A stretch of 64,000 nt of DNA from Lachnospiraceae bacterium (GCA_024691425.1 JAILNQ010000016.1:21789-85788); one strand, 5' to 3'; counted from the first letter of the stretch, positions 53,618 through 62,255 are shown. Numbers and translations are program-made. The notes: a model not told the origin generated them from the sequence alone.

Positions 53618-54547
53618 TCACTTAAAAACGTTTACGCGTATGTCTTCTTTCATATCGAGTACCGCGGCACGTGATGCATCAGCGAATGCCTTATCGCCGA
53701 ACTTGGCATACTTTTCCTTCTTGTATGCCGCGATGATGCCGCGCGAGCTGTTGACTATCGCGCCGAGGCCGTCACGGTCGAAGAAAGGTGCGAGGTCCTT
53801 TCCGGTTCCGCCCTGAGCGCCGTAGCCGGGAACGAGAATGTATGACTTCGGCATGATGCGCCTCAGTATCTCGCCCATCTTAGGATATGTCGCGCCGACA
53901 ACCGCGCCGATGTTACTGTATCTGCCGTCCATTGAAAGCGATGCCCACTCGTTCACCTTGAATCCCACCGACTCGTAAAGCGTCGAATCCTCGTCATGAA
54001 GTACCCTGTCCTGGAATTCACCGCTCGACGGATTGCTCGTCTTGACGAGGACGAAAATCCCCTTGTCGCATTCGTTGCATGCCTCTATAAAAGGCTTTAT
54101 GCCATCGGATCCGAGGTAGGGATTGACAGTGCAGAAATCCTCATCGAAAACCGGAAGGGCTGTGTTACCTATTTTCACCTTACCGATATGGGCGCTCGCG
54201 TACGCTTCGCTCGTCGATCCTATGTCGCCGCGCTTCACGTCGCCTATAACGAACAGTCCCTTCTCGCGGCAGTAGCTGACTGTTTCGGTAAATGCCTTAA
54301 GTCCCGGTATTCCGAACTGTTCATACATCGCTATCTGAGGCTTGACCGCAGGAACGAGATCGCAGACGCTGTCTATTATTGCCTTATTGAACTCAAGTAT
54401 GGCAGACCCTGCAGCTTCAAACGTTTCTCCGTGCTCCGCTATGGCTTTTTCGGTTATCCATGACGGAACATATGAGAGCATCGGATCGAGTCCGACCGCT
54501 ATCGGGGCTTCTTTTTTTCTGATCGAGTCAATAAGTTTTGATATCAT
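53618..54547 (-). CDS. pyrF: orotidine 5'-phosphate decarboxylase (type 2)
   Basis: A 309-residue decarboxylase giving UMP. The larger type 2 form is identified by VGLDPMLSYVP near 18 and the catalytic block VIGDVKRGDIGSTSEAYA near 97 with Asp-Lys-Arg. LVPGYGAQGGTGKDL near 247 is the phosphate loop. TAGGAG precedes the ATG. An intrinsic terminator ends only 18 bases before this start, so its expression needs readthrough or an upstream promoter. Confidence 0.96.
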   Translation of the reverse strand: MISKLIDSIRKKEAPIAVGLDPMLSYVPSWITEKAIAEHGETFEAAGSAILEFNKAIIDSVCDLVPAVKPQIAMYEQFGIPGLKAFTETVSYCREKGLFVIGDVKRGDIGSTSEAYASAHIGKVKIGNTALPVFDEDFCTVNPYLGSDGIKPFIEACNECDKGIFVLVKTSNPSSGEFQDRVLHDEDSTLYESVGFKVNEWASLSMDGRYSNIGAVVGATYPKMGEILRRIMPKSYILVPGYGAQGGTGKDLAPFFDRDGLGAIVNSSRGIIAAYKKEKYAKFGDKAFADASRAAVLDMKEDIRVNVFK

Positions 54548-54564
54548 TGTTTTCTCCTATCCTT

Positions 54565-54591
54565 AAAAAATCCTGCCCTGTCGGGCAGGAT
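54565..54591 (-). terminator. intrinsic terminator between nrdD and pyrF
   Basis: A 9-bp stem (ATCCTGCCC/GGGCAGGAT, loop of four) is followed on the minus strand by six T residues (plus-strand A run 54565-54570). It ends the nrdD transcript but also lies within the leader of pyrF. Confidence 0.88.
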
Positions 54592-54607
54592 CTTAAAAGA
54601 TTGAATT

Positions 54608-56998
54608 CTATACCGTGACCATCTCCATAGTTTCAGCGTACTTGCGTATGTTCGAAGCGTTAGCGTATTTCCTTACCTTGTCGCCGCTCACGACGACAAG
54701 AGTGGGTGCCTGCATCACCCCGTAGCGCTGAGCAAGCTCAGTGTTCTCCTCGGCATCGATGAGAACGTAGCTCTCGTTCTTCAGGTATTCCTTGGCAAGC
54801 TTGCAGTTAGGGCATGTCTTCGTTGTGAACAGATATTTCACATTCGTTGCCGGCTCGACCTCGACCTTCGCGTTTGCGTCGGTTCCGGACATTTTGACTA
54901 CGGCAGTCAACGGGCGTTTCATGCTGCTGTTCGCGATATCGTAAACAACCCTGTTCTTGTATTCCTGGCTCTTTCCGTCGTTCCAGTTCTGAACCGGACG
55001 GTAGTAGCCTGTGATCCTCGAGTAAACCTCTGTCGCCGTTCCGCAGTGAGGACATGTCTTGACTTCGCCGGCCAGATATCCGTGCTCGCGGCAGACTGAA
55101 TAAGTCGGGCTCAAGGTATAATAAGGAAGCTTATAGTTTTCTGCGATCTTACGAACGAGGGATGCAGCAGCCTTCCAGTCGGGAAGCTTCTCTCCGAGGA
55201 AAGCATGGAAAACAGTTCCGCTCGTGTAAAGTGTCTGGAGCTCATCCTGGATGTCGAGCGCATCGAAAATATCGGGCGTGAAATCAACAGGCAGATGCGA
55301 TGAGTTCGTATAGTAAGGAGTATCTCCGGGATGTCCCGCCGTCTTGATGTTCGGCCAGCGTTTCTTGTCATGCTTCGCAAGACGGTAAGTCGTCGACTCC
55401 GCAGGCGTAGCTTCAAGATTGTAGAGATCTCCGTACATTTCCTGATAGTCTGAAAGCCTCTCACGCATATGGTTCAGAACTTCCTTCGTGAACTCCTGTG
55501 TCTTCGGATCGGTCATGTCGGCGCGCAGCCAGTTGGCATTGAGTCCGACTTCATTCATTCCGATGAGTCCGATCGTTGAGAAGTGGTTGTCGAAGCTTCC
55601 TAAATATCTCTTCGTATAAGGATAGAGTCCTTCATCGAGAAGCCTCGTGATGACGCCGCGCTTGATCTTGAGCGATCTCGCAGAGATATCCATCATGCGG
55701 TTCAGTCTTCTGTAGAAATCATCCCTGTCAGTTGCAAGGTATGCGATCCTCGGCATATTTATCGTAACGACTCCGACGGAACCCGTTGATTCACCTGAGC
55801 CGAAGAACCCGCCAGTCTTCTTGCGGAGCTCGCGCAGATCCAGACGGAGTCTGCAGCACATGCTCCTTACATCCGAAGGCTCCATGTCGGAATTGATATA
55901 GTTCGAGAAATAAGGCGTTCCGTATTTGCTGGTCATCTCAAAGAGAAGCCTGTTGTTCTCGGTATCGGACCAGTCGAAATCACGCGTGATCGAATATGTC
56001 GGGATAGGATACTGGAATCCTCTTCCGTTGGCATCGCCTTCGATCATCGTCTCGATGAACGCTTTGTTGATCATGTCCATCTCTTCCTTGCAGTCCTTGT
56101 ACTTGAAGTCCATCTCCTTGCCGCCGACAAGCGCCGGAAGCTCAGCAAGGTCCGCAGGAACTGTCCAGTCAAGCGTGATGTTTGAGAACGGTGCCTGTGT
56201 TCCCCAGCGGCTAGGGGTATTGACGCCGTATACGAACGACTCTATGCATTTCTTAACTTCTCTATAGGAAAGATTATCGGCCTTCACAAAAGGAGCAAGA
56301 TATGTGTCAAATGATGAGAACGCCTGCGCGCCTGCCCATTCATTCTGCATGATTCCGAGGAAGTTGACCATCTGATTGCAGAGCACCGAAAGATGCGATG
56401 CGGGTGCGGAAGTGATCTTGCCGCTGATGCCGCCGAGACCTTCCTGGATGAGCTGCTTGAGCGACCATCCTGCGCAGTACCCGGTAAGCATTGAAAGATC
56501 ATGGATATGGATGTCGGCGTTCCTGTGCGCTTCCGCGATCTCCTCATCATAGATCTCGGACAGCCAGTAGTTGGCCGTTACTGCGCCGGAATTGGAGAGA
56601 ATAAGTCCTCCTACCGAATACGTGACCGTAGAGTTTTCCTTAACTCTCCAGTCCTCAACCTTAACGTAGCTGTTGACGACATCCTTGTAATCAAGGATTG
56701 TCGACTTCATGTTGCGCATCTTCTCGCGCTGCTTGCGGTAAAGTATGTATGCCTTTGCCACATCATTGTAACCTGCCTGCTCGAGCACTACCTCGACGCT
56801 ATCCTGGATATCCTCAACCTGGATGGAATTATCCTTCATCTTAGGCTGGAAATCCGCGGTAACGCGCAGAGACAGCATATCGATCATGTCATTGGTATAC
56901 TGCTTTTCGCACGCATTAAAGGCTTTCATTATCGCATCGCTGATCTTTGCGATATTGAAATCCGCTAATTCCCCATCTCTTTTTACTACGCTGAACAT
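54608..56998 (-). CDS. nrdD: anaerobic ribonucleoside-triphosphate reductase with fused thioredoxin-like domain
   Basis: A 796-residue class III RNR large subunit, reducing ribonucleoside triphosphates under anaerobic conditions with a glycyl radical. An ATP-cone is at about 3-93 (VVKRDGELADFNIAKI). Zinc ligands CREHGYLAGEVKTCPHCG lie near 650. The glycyl-radical site RITGYYRPVQNWNDGK lies near 670. After residue 715 comes an extra domain with CPNCKLAKEYL, a thioredoxin/glutaredoxin-type active site. No nrdG activase gene is in this window. ATG 56998 is chosen because AAGGGAG is 8 bases upstream. A promoter and two NrdR-like boxes precede it. Confidence 0.95.
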   Translation of the reverse strand: MFSVVKRDGELADFNIAKISDAIMKAFNACEKQYTNDMIDMLSLRVTADFQPKMKDNSIQVEDIQDSVEVVLEQAGYNDVAKAYILYRKQREKMRNMKSTILDYKDVVNSYVKVEDWRVKENSTVTYSVGGLILSNSGAVTANYWLSEIYDEEIAEAHRNADIHIHDLSMLTGYCAGWSLKQLIQEGLGGISGKITSAPASHLSVLCNQMVNFLGIMQNEWAGAQAFSSFDTYLAPFVKADNLSYREVKKCIESFVYGVNTPSRWGTQAPFSNITLDWTVPADLAELPALVGGKEMDFKYKDCKEEMDMINKAFIETMIEGDANGRGFQYPIPTYSITRDFDWSDTENNRLLFEMTSKYGTPYFSNYINSDMEPSDVRSMCCRLRLDLRELRKKTGGFFGSGESTGSVGVVTINMPRIAYLATDRDDFYRRLNRMMDISARSLKIKRGVITRLLDEGLYPYTKRYLGSFDNHFSTIGLIGMNEVGLNANWLRADMTDPKTQEFTKEVLNHMRERLSDYQEMYGDLYNLEATPAESTTYRLAKHDKKRWPNIKTAGHPGDTPYYTNSSHLPVDFTPDIFDALDIQDELQTLYTSGTVFHAFLGEKLPDWKAAASLVRKIAENYKLPYYTLSPTYSVCREHGYLAGEVKTCPHCGTATEVYSRITGYYRPVQNWNDGKSQEYKNRVVYDIANSSMKRPLTAVVKMSGTDANAKVEVEPATNVKYLFTTKTCPNCKLAKEYLKNESYVLIDAEENTELAQRYGVMQAPTLVVVSGDKVRKYANASNIRKYAETMEMVTV

Positions 56999-57074
56999 TC
57001 TGACTACTCCCTTCCTGATAAGACAGTTTCTAGACCCCTCTTCAGATTTGAAATCATTATGAAATCCGAAAAAA

Positions 57075-57103
57075 AGTATAGCATTGAGAAAATCATTCGT
57101 CAA
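57075..57103 (-). promoter_or_regulatory. nrdD promoter
   Basis: Minus-strand TTGACG (57103-57098), 17 bases, TATACT (57080-57075). The start would be near 57068, giving a 70-base leader. Both NrdR-like boxes lie just upstream of the -35. Confidence 0.78.
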
Positions 57104-57111
57104 CCTGAAAA

Positions 57112-57159
57112 ATACCATATCTTATGTTAACTTTTTAACATGACCACAATATGTAGTGT
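57112..57159. promoter_or_regulatory. pair of NrdR-like boxes upstream of nrdD
   Basis: ATACCATATCTTATGT (57112-57127) and CCACAATATGTAGTGT (57144-57159) match the 16-bp NrdR consensus acaCwAtATaTwGtgt at about 12 and 14 positions. Their centres are 32 bp apart, three helical turns, as known for NrdR box pairs. Between them lies the palindrome ATGTTAA-cttt-TTAACAT (57124-57141), partly overlapping the first box. The rest of 57160-57225 shows nothing I recognise. Confidence 0.65.
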
Positions 57160-57225
57160 TTTGTCCTTTAGGCGCCATATGTGTCTCAAACCCTTTGAAT
57201 TACTATGTTTCATCGATATCTGAGC

Positions 57226-57261
57226 AAAAAAAACGGATGATTTTCGCCCGCCGTCATCCGT
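57226..57261 (-). terminator. intrinsic terminator after the TPR lipoprotein gene
   Basis: Eight-base stem ACGGATGA/TCATCCGT with a 13-base loop, then a run of eight T residues on the minus strand (plus-strand A run 57226-57233). It lies 60 bases after the stop codon. Confidence 0.85.
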
Positions 57262-57321
57262 CAAAAAACATGAGTTATTAAAAATTATTGTAAACCATGC
57301 ACAAAAATCAGGTCCGAATTT

Positions 57322-58359
57322 TTACCTGCTGCTGAGGAACACGTTCTCACGCCTCGCGACCTCGTCATCCGGATAGAGCGCGACGTATTCTTCCATGTAT
57401 TTCTTTGCAGATGCGAAGTCATAGAGCATCTCATATGACACTATCCTGTCGAAGAGAAGCTCCCTCTCGCCATCTCCGCCGCCGAGCGAAAGTCCCGTCT
57501 CTATAGTCTCGAGCGCACCCTCGTAATCCTTCGCCGCCATCTTGCTCTTGGCCAGCTGCTCGTATACCTTGCCTGCGGAAGAGTTCTCGCGGATATAGTC
57601 CTCATAAAGCGTCATGGCATAGGCAGTGTCGCCGAGCGCTTCATATGTCCTGCCGAGGTAAAGCGTCAGGTTCTCGCTGTTACCGGACTTCTTGGCATTC
57701 TCGAGATCATTCCTCGCATCCGTGTAGGAGCCGAGGTAATACTCGAGCACGCCCTTGTTGTAATCCGACAGACGGTTCCCCGCCGTCATCGCCTTCTCGA
57801 GATATGATGACGCTTCAGTATCATAGCCGAGCGCATGAAGTTCCTCATATATGCCGACGTATCTGTCATAATCTGTCGGAGCGAGCGCGACCGTACGGTC
57901 AAAATCGCTCATCGCCTCATCCTTGTTTCCCATCGCAAGACCTATCTTGCCGCGAAGAAAATACGCACCGTCATCATCGGGCCGTATGGCTATCACCGCA
58001 TCAACCGTCTTGTGCGCTTCTGCCAGGTCGCCCTTCTTGTACTGAGCGACCGCTAAATAATAAGAAATATCTATGTCGGCCTGACGGACGATACCGTTCG
58101 AGCACGAAAAAGCCTTAAGGAACGCATCCTCCGCATTCTGGTACTCGCCTGCTCCGAGAAGCGCTATCCCTTTTGCACGGTACAGAAGCTCGTCGGGACC
58201 GTTTTCCGATATCGCAGCATCCGCTGCCGCAGCCGCGGTCTCGTAGTCCCCGTTCTTCGCCGCTTCAATAACGGCAGCATCCGCTCCGGACGGTGCGCAG
58301 CCCGAAAGAACAAGAAATGATGCAAAAGCTATTAAGCTGATGAATGATTTTTGTTTCAT
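57322..58359 (-). CDS. TPR-repeat lipoprotein
   Basis: A 345-residue lipoprotein. The signal peptide ends in LVLSGC (lipobox, Cys near residue 21). The mature part consists of about eight tetratricopeptide repeats, such as AEAHKTVDAVIAIRPDDDGA and DEAMSDFDRTVALAPTDYD. It is a scaffold for protein contacts at the outer face of the membrane; the partner is unknown. ATG 58359 is chosen because the lipoprotein signal begins there (MKQKSFISL); only a weak ribosome site is seen. Its start is 32 bases from the start of the divergent TraX gene. Confidence 0.85.
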   Translation of the reverse strand: MKQKSFISLIAFASFLVLSGCAPSGADAAVIEAAKNGDYETAAAAADAAISENGPDELLYRAKGIALLGAGEYQNAEDAFLKAFSCSNGIVRQADIDISYYLAVAQYKKGDLAEAHKTVDAVIAIRPDDDGAYFLRGKIGLAMGNKDEAMSDFDRTVALAPTDYDRYVGIYEELHALGYDTEASSYLEKAMTAGNRLSDYNKGVLEYYLGSYTDARNDLENAKKSGNSENLTLYLGRTYEALGDTAYAMTLYEDYIRENSSAGKVYEQLAKSKMAAKDYEGALETIETGLSLGGGDGERELLFDRIVSYEMLYDFASAKKYMEEYVALYPDDEVARRENVFLSSR

Positions 58360-58376
58360 ATTATCTACCAATATGC

Positions 58377-58382
58377 TAAAAT
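58377..58382 (+). promoter_or_regulatory. extended -10 of the traX-like gene
   Basis: TGC-TAAAAT with the hexamer at 58377-58382. Start of transcription would be near 58389, only about three bases before ATG 58392. The -35 is weak. Confidence 0.45.
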
Positions 58383-58391
58383 TTTGAAGAT

Positions 58392-59141
58392 ATGAATACC
58401 AAAAACACTCTGCCGATAAAAAACATAAAACTCTCATGCAATGTGCTGAAGTTCACCGCATGCATCTTCATGTTCATAGACCATATTGGCTACGGCGTGA
58501 TCCACAGGTATATGATAACACATTCCATGGATATACTGCCTGAGAGCTATAAAACACTGAACACGGTATACGAAATATGCCGGGGCATCGGGCGTCTTGC
58601 ATTCCCGATCTTCTGCTTCTTCCTCGTTGAAGGATTCTTCCGTACGAGAAACATCGTAAAATATGCGGCGCGCCTTCTTCTGCTATCGCTCATCTCGGAA
58701 GTTCCGTTCGATCTAGGGCTCTACGGCAATGTCTTCAACTGGGAGCACCAGAATGTCATAATCACGTTCTTCATAGCATTGCTGATGCTTCAGACGTTGA
58801 AGCTGATAAATGATAACCGGGCAAGCCTTTCAAAACCCGTTGTTTATCTTTCATATATATGTGCCGTCATCGCGTTCTCCGATGCGGCCTATCTTGCAAA
58901 GTCCGACTATTCATGGAAGTGCATGCTTCTTGCGGCCGTGCTGTATTTCACGCGCGGGACCGGAGCTTTCAGTATGCTCGCGGGCGCCGTTTCGACATGC
59001 TGGGAAAAGTATGCATCAGCTTCATTCATTCTTCTGTACTTCTACGATCCCGAAAAACGTCCGAGATTCAAGTACGCTTTCTATCTTTTCTATCCGCTGA
59101 ACTTCCTTCTCGTATATCTTATCGCTTATCTTATCATTTAG
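58392..59141 (+). CDS. TraX family membrane protein
   Basis: A 249-residue integral membrane protein with about seven hydrophobic segments. The N-terminal block FTACIFMFIDHIGYGV and the motifs IGRLAFPIFCFFLVEGF and SEVPFDLGLYG, WEHQNVIITF are typical of TraX. TraX of the F plasmid acetylates pilin, but chromosomal family members in Firmicutes are presumed acyltransferases of the cell surface with unknown targets. It is one of the few plus-strand genes. There is no ribosome site at the usual distance; the leader may be nearly absent. Confidence 0.85.
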   Translation: MNTKNTLPIKNIKLSCNVLKFTACIFMFIDHIGYGVIHRYMITHSMDILPESYKTLNTVYEICRGIGRLAFPIFCFFLVEGFFRTRNIVKYAARLLLLSLISEVPFDLGLYGNVFNWEHQNVIITFFIALLMLQTLKLINDNRASLSKPVVYLSYICAVIAFSDAAYLAKSDYSWKCMLLAAVLYFTRGTGAFSMLAGAVSTCWEKYASASFILLYFYDPEKRPRFKYAFYLFYPLNFLLVYLIAYLII

Positions 59142-59152
59142 GTATTTTGTGA

Positions 59153-60259
59153 TCACAGCCATCCGAGCAGCGAATCCTTCAGCTGATCCTTTATGCTATC
59201 GAGGAATACGGCGAGCACCGCCTTTATCCTCTTCTTGTCCTCGGGATCCATGTTGTCTACCGCCGTCTTCATCTTCGGCATTATCGTAGCCCAGTTTCCT
59301 TTGAAATCATTCAGGTCGCTCACACCCGATGCGACGAAAACATCATACATCCTGTCAACGAACAGCTTCATCTCTTCCGGGTCAGCGCGGTCCGCCCACT
59401 CGTTAACTGAAGCGTCCGATATCGAATACCTTCCGGCAACATCATCCCTGTAGACGAAATCATCATCCTCAACGACCCAGTTGAACGGATCGTGCTGCAG
59501 TATGCCGACACTTCTCGCCTCAATGACTTTATATTCTTCCTGCGACTGCAGCATCATTCCTATGATCGATGAGCGCGGAACGTACTTCCTTATCCGGCCG
59601 GATACAGCATCGAATTCCGCATCGGCGAGCGTCTCTTTCGTGAATCCCGGGCCGTCCTGCGAGTATATGAGCTCTATCCTGTCGCGGACGAGCGGCGAGC
59701 ATTTCATCGCGGAATACACTGCAAGGTTTCCGCCCTTCGAATGTCCGCCGACCGTGAATGATCCCTTTATCCTCTCCGCAGCATAATGCAGATAATCGAC
59801 CGCCTTGACCTGTGCCGGAACCGGTGTCATGAACGACATGTTGAAATCTTCCTTCCAGCCGACGAGTGTCTCATCGGTTCCCCGGAAGACTACATGGCAT
59901 TTTCCGTCGGCCATCTCAAACGTTACGGCCGAAAACTGCATCTCCCACCTGCTGTTTATCAGGTTGATGCAGTGGTTGAGCTTTATCGTTCCGAACCGCT
60001 CGGATGCGGCCATCGCGTCAAAAAGCTCCATGTTGACTTTCCTGTACCTCTCATCAGCAAAAAGATCGGAAACGCTGTCATTCCCCGCGATGCTTTTCAC
60101 CGTCACGGACGGCAGGTCCTGCCCTACCTCAGGAACTATGCCGTCAAGCTTGAAGTATGAAAACTGCGACAGTATGAGGGCATCGACTTTATTGAATGCC
60201 TTTTCTGCAAACGGAACAGAACCGTATTTTTCTATGTATCCGATTATGTTGTTCTTCAA
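59153..60259 (-). CDS. DUF2974/Mbeg1-like alpha/beta hydrolase
   Basis: A 368-residue cytoplasmic protein with a lipase-like core. The nucleophile elbow is VGGHSKGGNLAVY near residue 172 and HVVFRGTDETLVGWKEDFN near 130 is the oxyanion-hole block typical of Mbeg1-like proteins. The predicted activity is hydrolysis of an ester, perhaps of a lipid. No signal peptide is present. It overlaps lgt by four bases, so both are in one transcript with the lipoprotein-modifying enzyme. The 3' end is 11 bases from convergent traX with no terminator visible. Confidence 0.82.
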   Translation of the reverse strand: MKNNIIGYIEKYGSVPFAEKAFNKVDALILSQFSYFKLDGIVPEVGQDLPSVTVKSIAGNDSVSDLFADERYRKVNMELFDAMAASERFGTIKLNHCINLINSRWEMQFSAVTFEMADGKCHVVFRGTDETLVGWKEDFNMSFMTPVPAQVKAVDYLHYAAERIKGSFTVGGHSKGGNLAVYSAMKCSPLVRDRIELIYSQDGPGFTKETLADAEFDAVSGRIRKYVPRSSIIGMMLQSQEEYKVIEARSVGILQHDPFNWVVEDDDFVYRDDVAGRYSISDASVNEWADRADPEEMKLFVDRMYDVFVASGVSDLNDFKGNWATIMPKMKTAVDNMDPEDKKRIKAVLAVFLDSIKDQLKDSLLGWL

Positions 60260-61047
60260 TCCGTCTCCTTGCGGCTCTTCTTAACAACGTACGCGAGCAT
60301 CGCTGCTCCGCCCGCGAACGAAAAGAGCGCAATAAACTGTGATGTTGAGAAAATCCCGACCGAGCCGCGGTAGTCATCGCGCAGGTATTCTATGAAAAAC
60401 CTTCCGACGCTGTAGAGGATCAGATAAACCGCAGTCGGAACGCCCGGAATGTACTTATGCTCTGCTTCTTTTCCCTCAGGCGGACAGGTCCTTAAATATA
60501 TACCGCACACAGCAAGGAAAATGACGAAATTCCCGGCCGCCATGATCGGCTGGGTCGGTATCAGCTTCACTCCCGGAGGCGCTATGCACCCTTCGGGGAA
60601 AACAAGCGAAAACCTCGAATCGGTCTCGCGCCCGTAGCAGCATCCGGCAAGAAGACATCCGATGCGGCCAAATGCCTGGTTCAGCGGAACCGACGAGGCC
60701 ATGAGATCGATATACTTAAGGAAATCGAGCTTCTTGATCTTGCAGTAGACGAAAATCGTTGCGATCCCTGTGATTATCCCCCCGTATACCGCAAATCCTT
60801 CAGACCCCAATACTAAGAGCGGATCTTCAAGAAATGCCCGGAATTCCACTATGACATGCAGTAACTTTCCTCCGAGGAAACCTATGATGAGAACGAAGAT
60901 CGCGATATTCACGTAGTCTCCGTCAGAAAGGCCGCGCCTTTTCGCGAGCCAGCTTCCGACAAAAACCGCCGCAAGAAATCCGAGTCCTATCATAAGCCCG
61001 TATCCGTGAACCGTGAACTTTCCTATGTTGAACAGATCTATTGCCAT
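60256..61047 (-). CDS. lgt: prolipoprotein diacylglyceryl transferase
   Basis: A 263-residue membrane enzyme that adds diacylglycerol to the Cys of lipoproteins. Seven membrane segments can be placed. The signature block FGRIGCLLAGCCYGRETD near residue 138 and the N-terminal HGYGLMIGLGFLAA with the essential His are present. It serves the lipoproteins found next to it (57322, 61122). AAAGGGA precedes the ATG. The terminator of the DUF3048 gene ends 33 bases before this start. Confidence 0.95.
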   Translation of the reverse strand: MAIDLFNIGKFTVHGYGLMIGLGFLAAVFVGSWLAKRRGLSDGDYVNIAIFVLIIGFLGGKLLHVIVEFRAFLEDPLLVLGSEGFAVYGGIITGIATIFVYCKIKKLDFLKYIDLMASSVPLNQAFGRIGCLLAGCCYGRETDSRFSLVFPEGCIAPPGVKLIPTQPIMAAGNFVIFLAVCGIYLRTCPPEGKEAEHKYIPGVPTAVYLILYSVGRFFIEYLRDDYRGSVGIFSTSQFIALFSFAGGAAMLAYVVKKSRKETD

Positions 61048-61079
61048 AATATTCCCTTTCTGATGTCACCTGTTGTTTT

Positions 61080-61107
61080 AAAAAGGGCGCGGGTATTACC
61101 CGCGCCC
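61080..61107 (-). terminator. intrinsic terminator after the DUF3048 gene
   Basis: Ten-base perfect stem GGGCGCGGGT/ACCCGCGCCC (61085-61094 with 61098-61107), three-base loop, then TTTTT on the minus strand. It is the strongest hairpin in the window by G+C content. Confidence 0.9.
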
Positions 61108-61121
61108 CGTAATGCCGTTTG

Positions 61122-62255
61122 TTATTCTACCGAAAGACCGCCCCACTTATCATCGGGGATAAGGGCTACATATGTCTTACCTGTGTTGAGGACGATTTCG
61201 TTTCCGTCCTTGTCATAGTATCTCGTAGGAGTTACATCATCTTCTTTCGACCATGTTACCGGGATCGCCTTGCCCTGAGTGATGAACCATCCTTCACGCT
61301 GGAAGTCGATAGCATGGAACATCATGTATCCGTTGTCATCGAACTTGACGTATCTCGCGTTCTGAAGAAGAACGTTCGTGAATCCGAGCTGCTCATCATT
61401 GTTGCCGGGATCCGTATGCTTCTGTCCGTATTCGGAATACATGTAGCGCTTCGTTGCCGGATCATACTCGAGCTTTGAACCGTTATGCTTGAAAGGAAGC
61501 TCGATCTTCGTGCAGTCCTTGACTCCGGGAGCGGATGAAAGATCATTTATCTCGCTGTCGCTCTTTACGAACTGATAGTGAGGACCGCCTTTGTAGTACT
61601 CATTGTATGTCCTTGAAACATTGCTCTTGCTCTCAAAGTTCTTGTCAAGGTCACCCGTGCAGATATACTCGGTGAACTCTCTTGACTTGCCGTTATCGAT
61701 TCTCGAGAATGTGCCCGAGAAGTTGTCGACATAAGGCTTTGCAAGATAATCATCTATATAGAACGGGCCGCCGTCGTGACATACGACCGCATTCCATTCA
61801 GGTGCGATTACAAGGTTGGTGGGACGCGTGCTTCGGATGCTTCCGAGCCTGTCTATAGCCTCCCAGTCCTTAACGAGAACCATGAAACGGGTGATTCCGT
61901 CGTTGGCAAGTGAATTCGTCATCTCATATACAACGTCTGCGTACTTTGAAAGGCCGTAATGAGGAAGAGCCGTCTTCTCATTATCGACCATGGCCGCGAT
62001 GGGTCTCTGATCCTTGAGCTCCTCTGATATCCACTCATTGGTCAGCTCGCTTCTGTACATTCCTTCATGCGAACCGTCATCTTCGATAACTTCTTCTTCG
62101 ACCGCTTCGTCTTCAATGCTGATCGCGGGCGTGCTGTTTACTACTTCTATCTGCGGAGCAGGTGCAGAAGGCGCCGCAGCTTCTTCCTCCTTCTCACATC
62201 CTGAAAGCACTGCAAACGAGCAGAGTGCGAGAAGAAGAACAATTCTCTTTTTCAT
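61122..62255 (-). CDS. DUF3048 (YerB-like) lipoprotein
   Basis: A 377-residue lipoprotein. The signal peptide ends in AVLSGC. An acidic, Pro/Ala-rich linker (about 24-66) leads to the DUF3048 fold: RPIAAMVDNEKTALPHYGLS near 84, YEMTNSLANDGITRFMVL near 110, RSTRPTNLVIAPEW near 141 and GPHYQF near 222. The C-terminal region ends with KTYVALIPDDKW. YerB-type proteins are widely distributed in Firmicutes and lack a proven function. TAGGAGG precedes the ATG. It is a single-gene transcript with two possible promoters. Confidence 0.88.
   Translation of the reverse strand: MKKRIVLLLALCSFAVLSGCEKEEEAAAPSAPAPQIEVVNSTPAISIEDEAVEEEVIEDDGSHEGMYRSELTNEWISEELKDQRPIAAMVDNEKTALPHYGLSKYADVVYEMTNSLANDGITRFMVLVKDWEAIDRLGSIRSTRPTNLVIAPEWNAVVCHDGGPFYIDDYLAKPYVDNFSGTFSRIDNGKSREFTEYICTGDLDKNFESKSNVSRTYNEYYKGGPHYQFVKSDSEINDLSSAPGVKDCTKIELPFKHNGSKLEYDPATKRYMYSEYGQKHTDPGNNDEQLGFTNVLLQNARYVKFDDNGYMMFHAIDFQREGWFITQGKAIPVTWSKEDDVTPTRYYDKDGNEIVLNTGKTYVALIPDDKWGGLSVE

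Noticed and set aside
57124..57141. FNR/Rex-type operator ATGTTAA-N4-TTAACAT upstream of nrdD.
   Set aside because: It does not match the FNR (TTGAT-N4-ATCAA) or Rex (TTGTGAA-N4-TTCACAA) consensus well enough; noted only inside the NrdR-like region.
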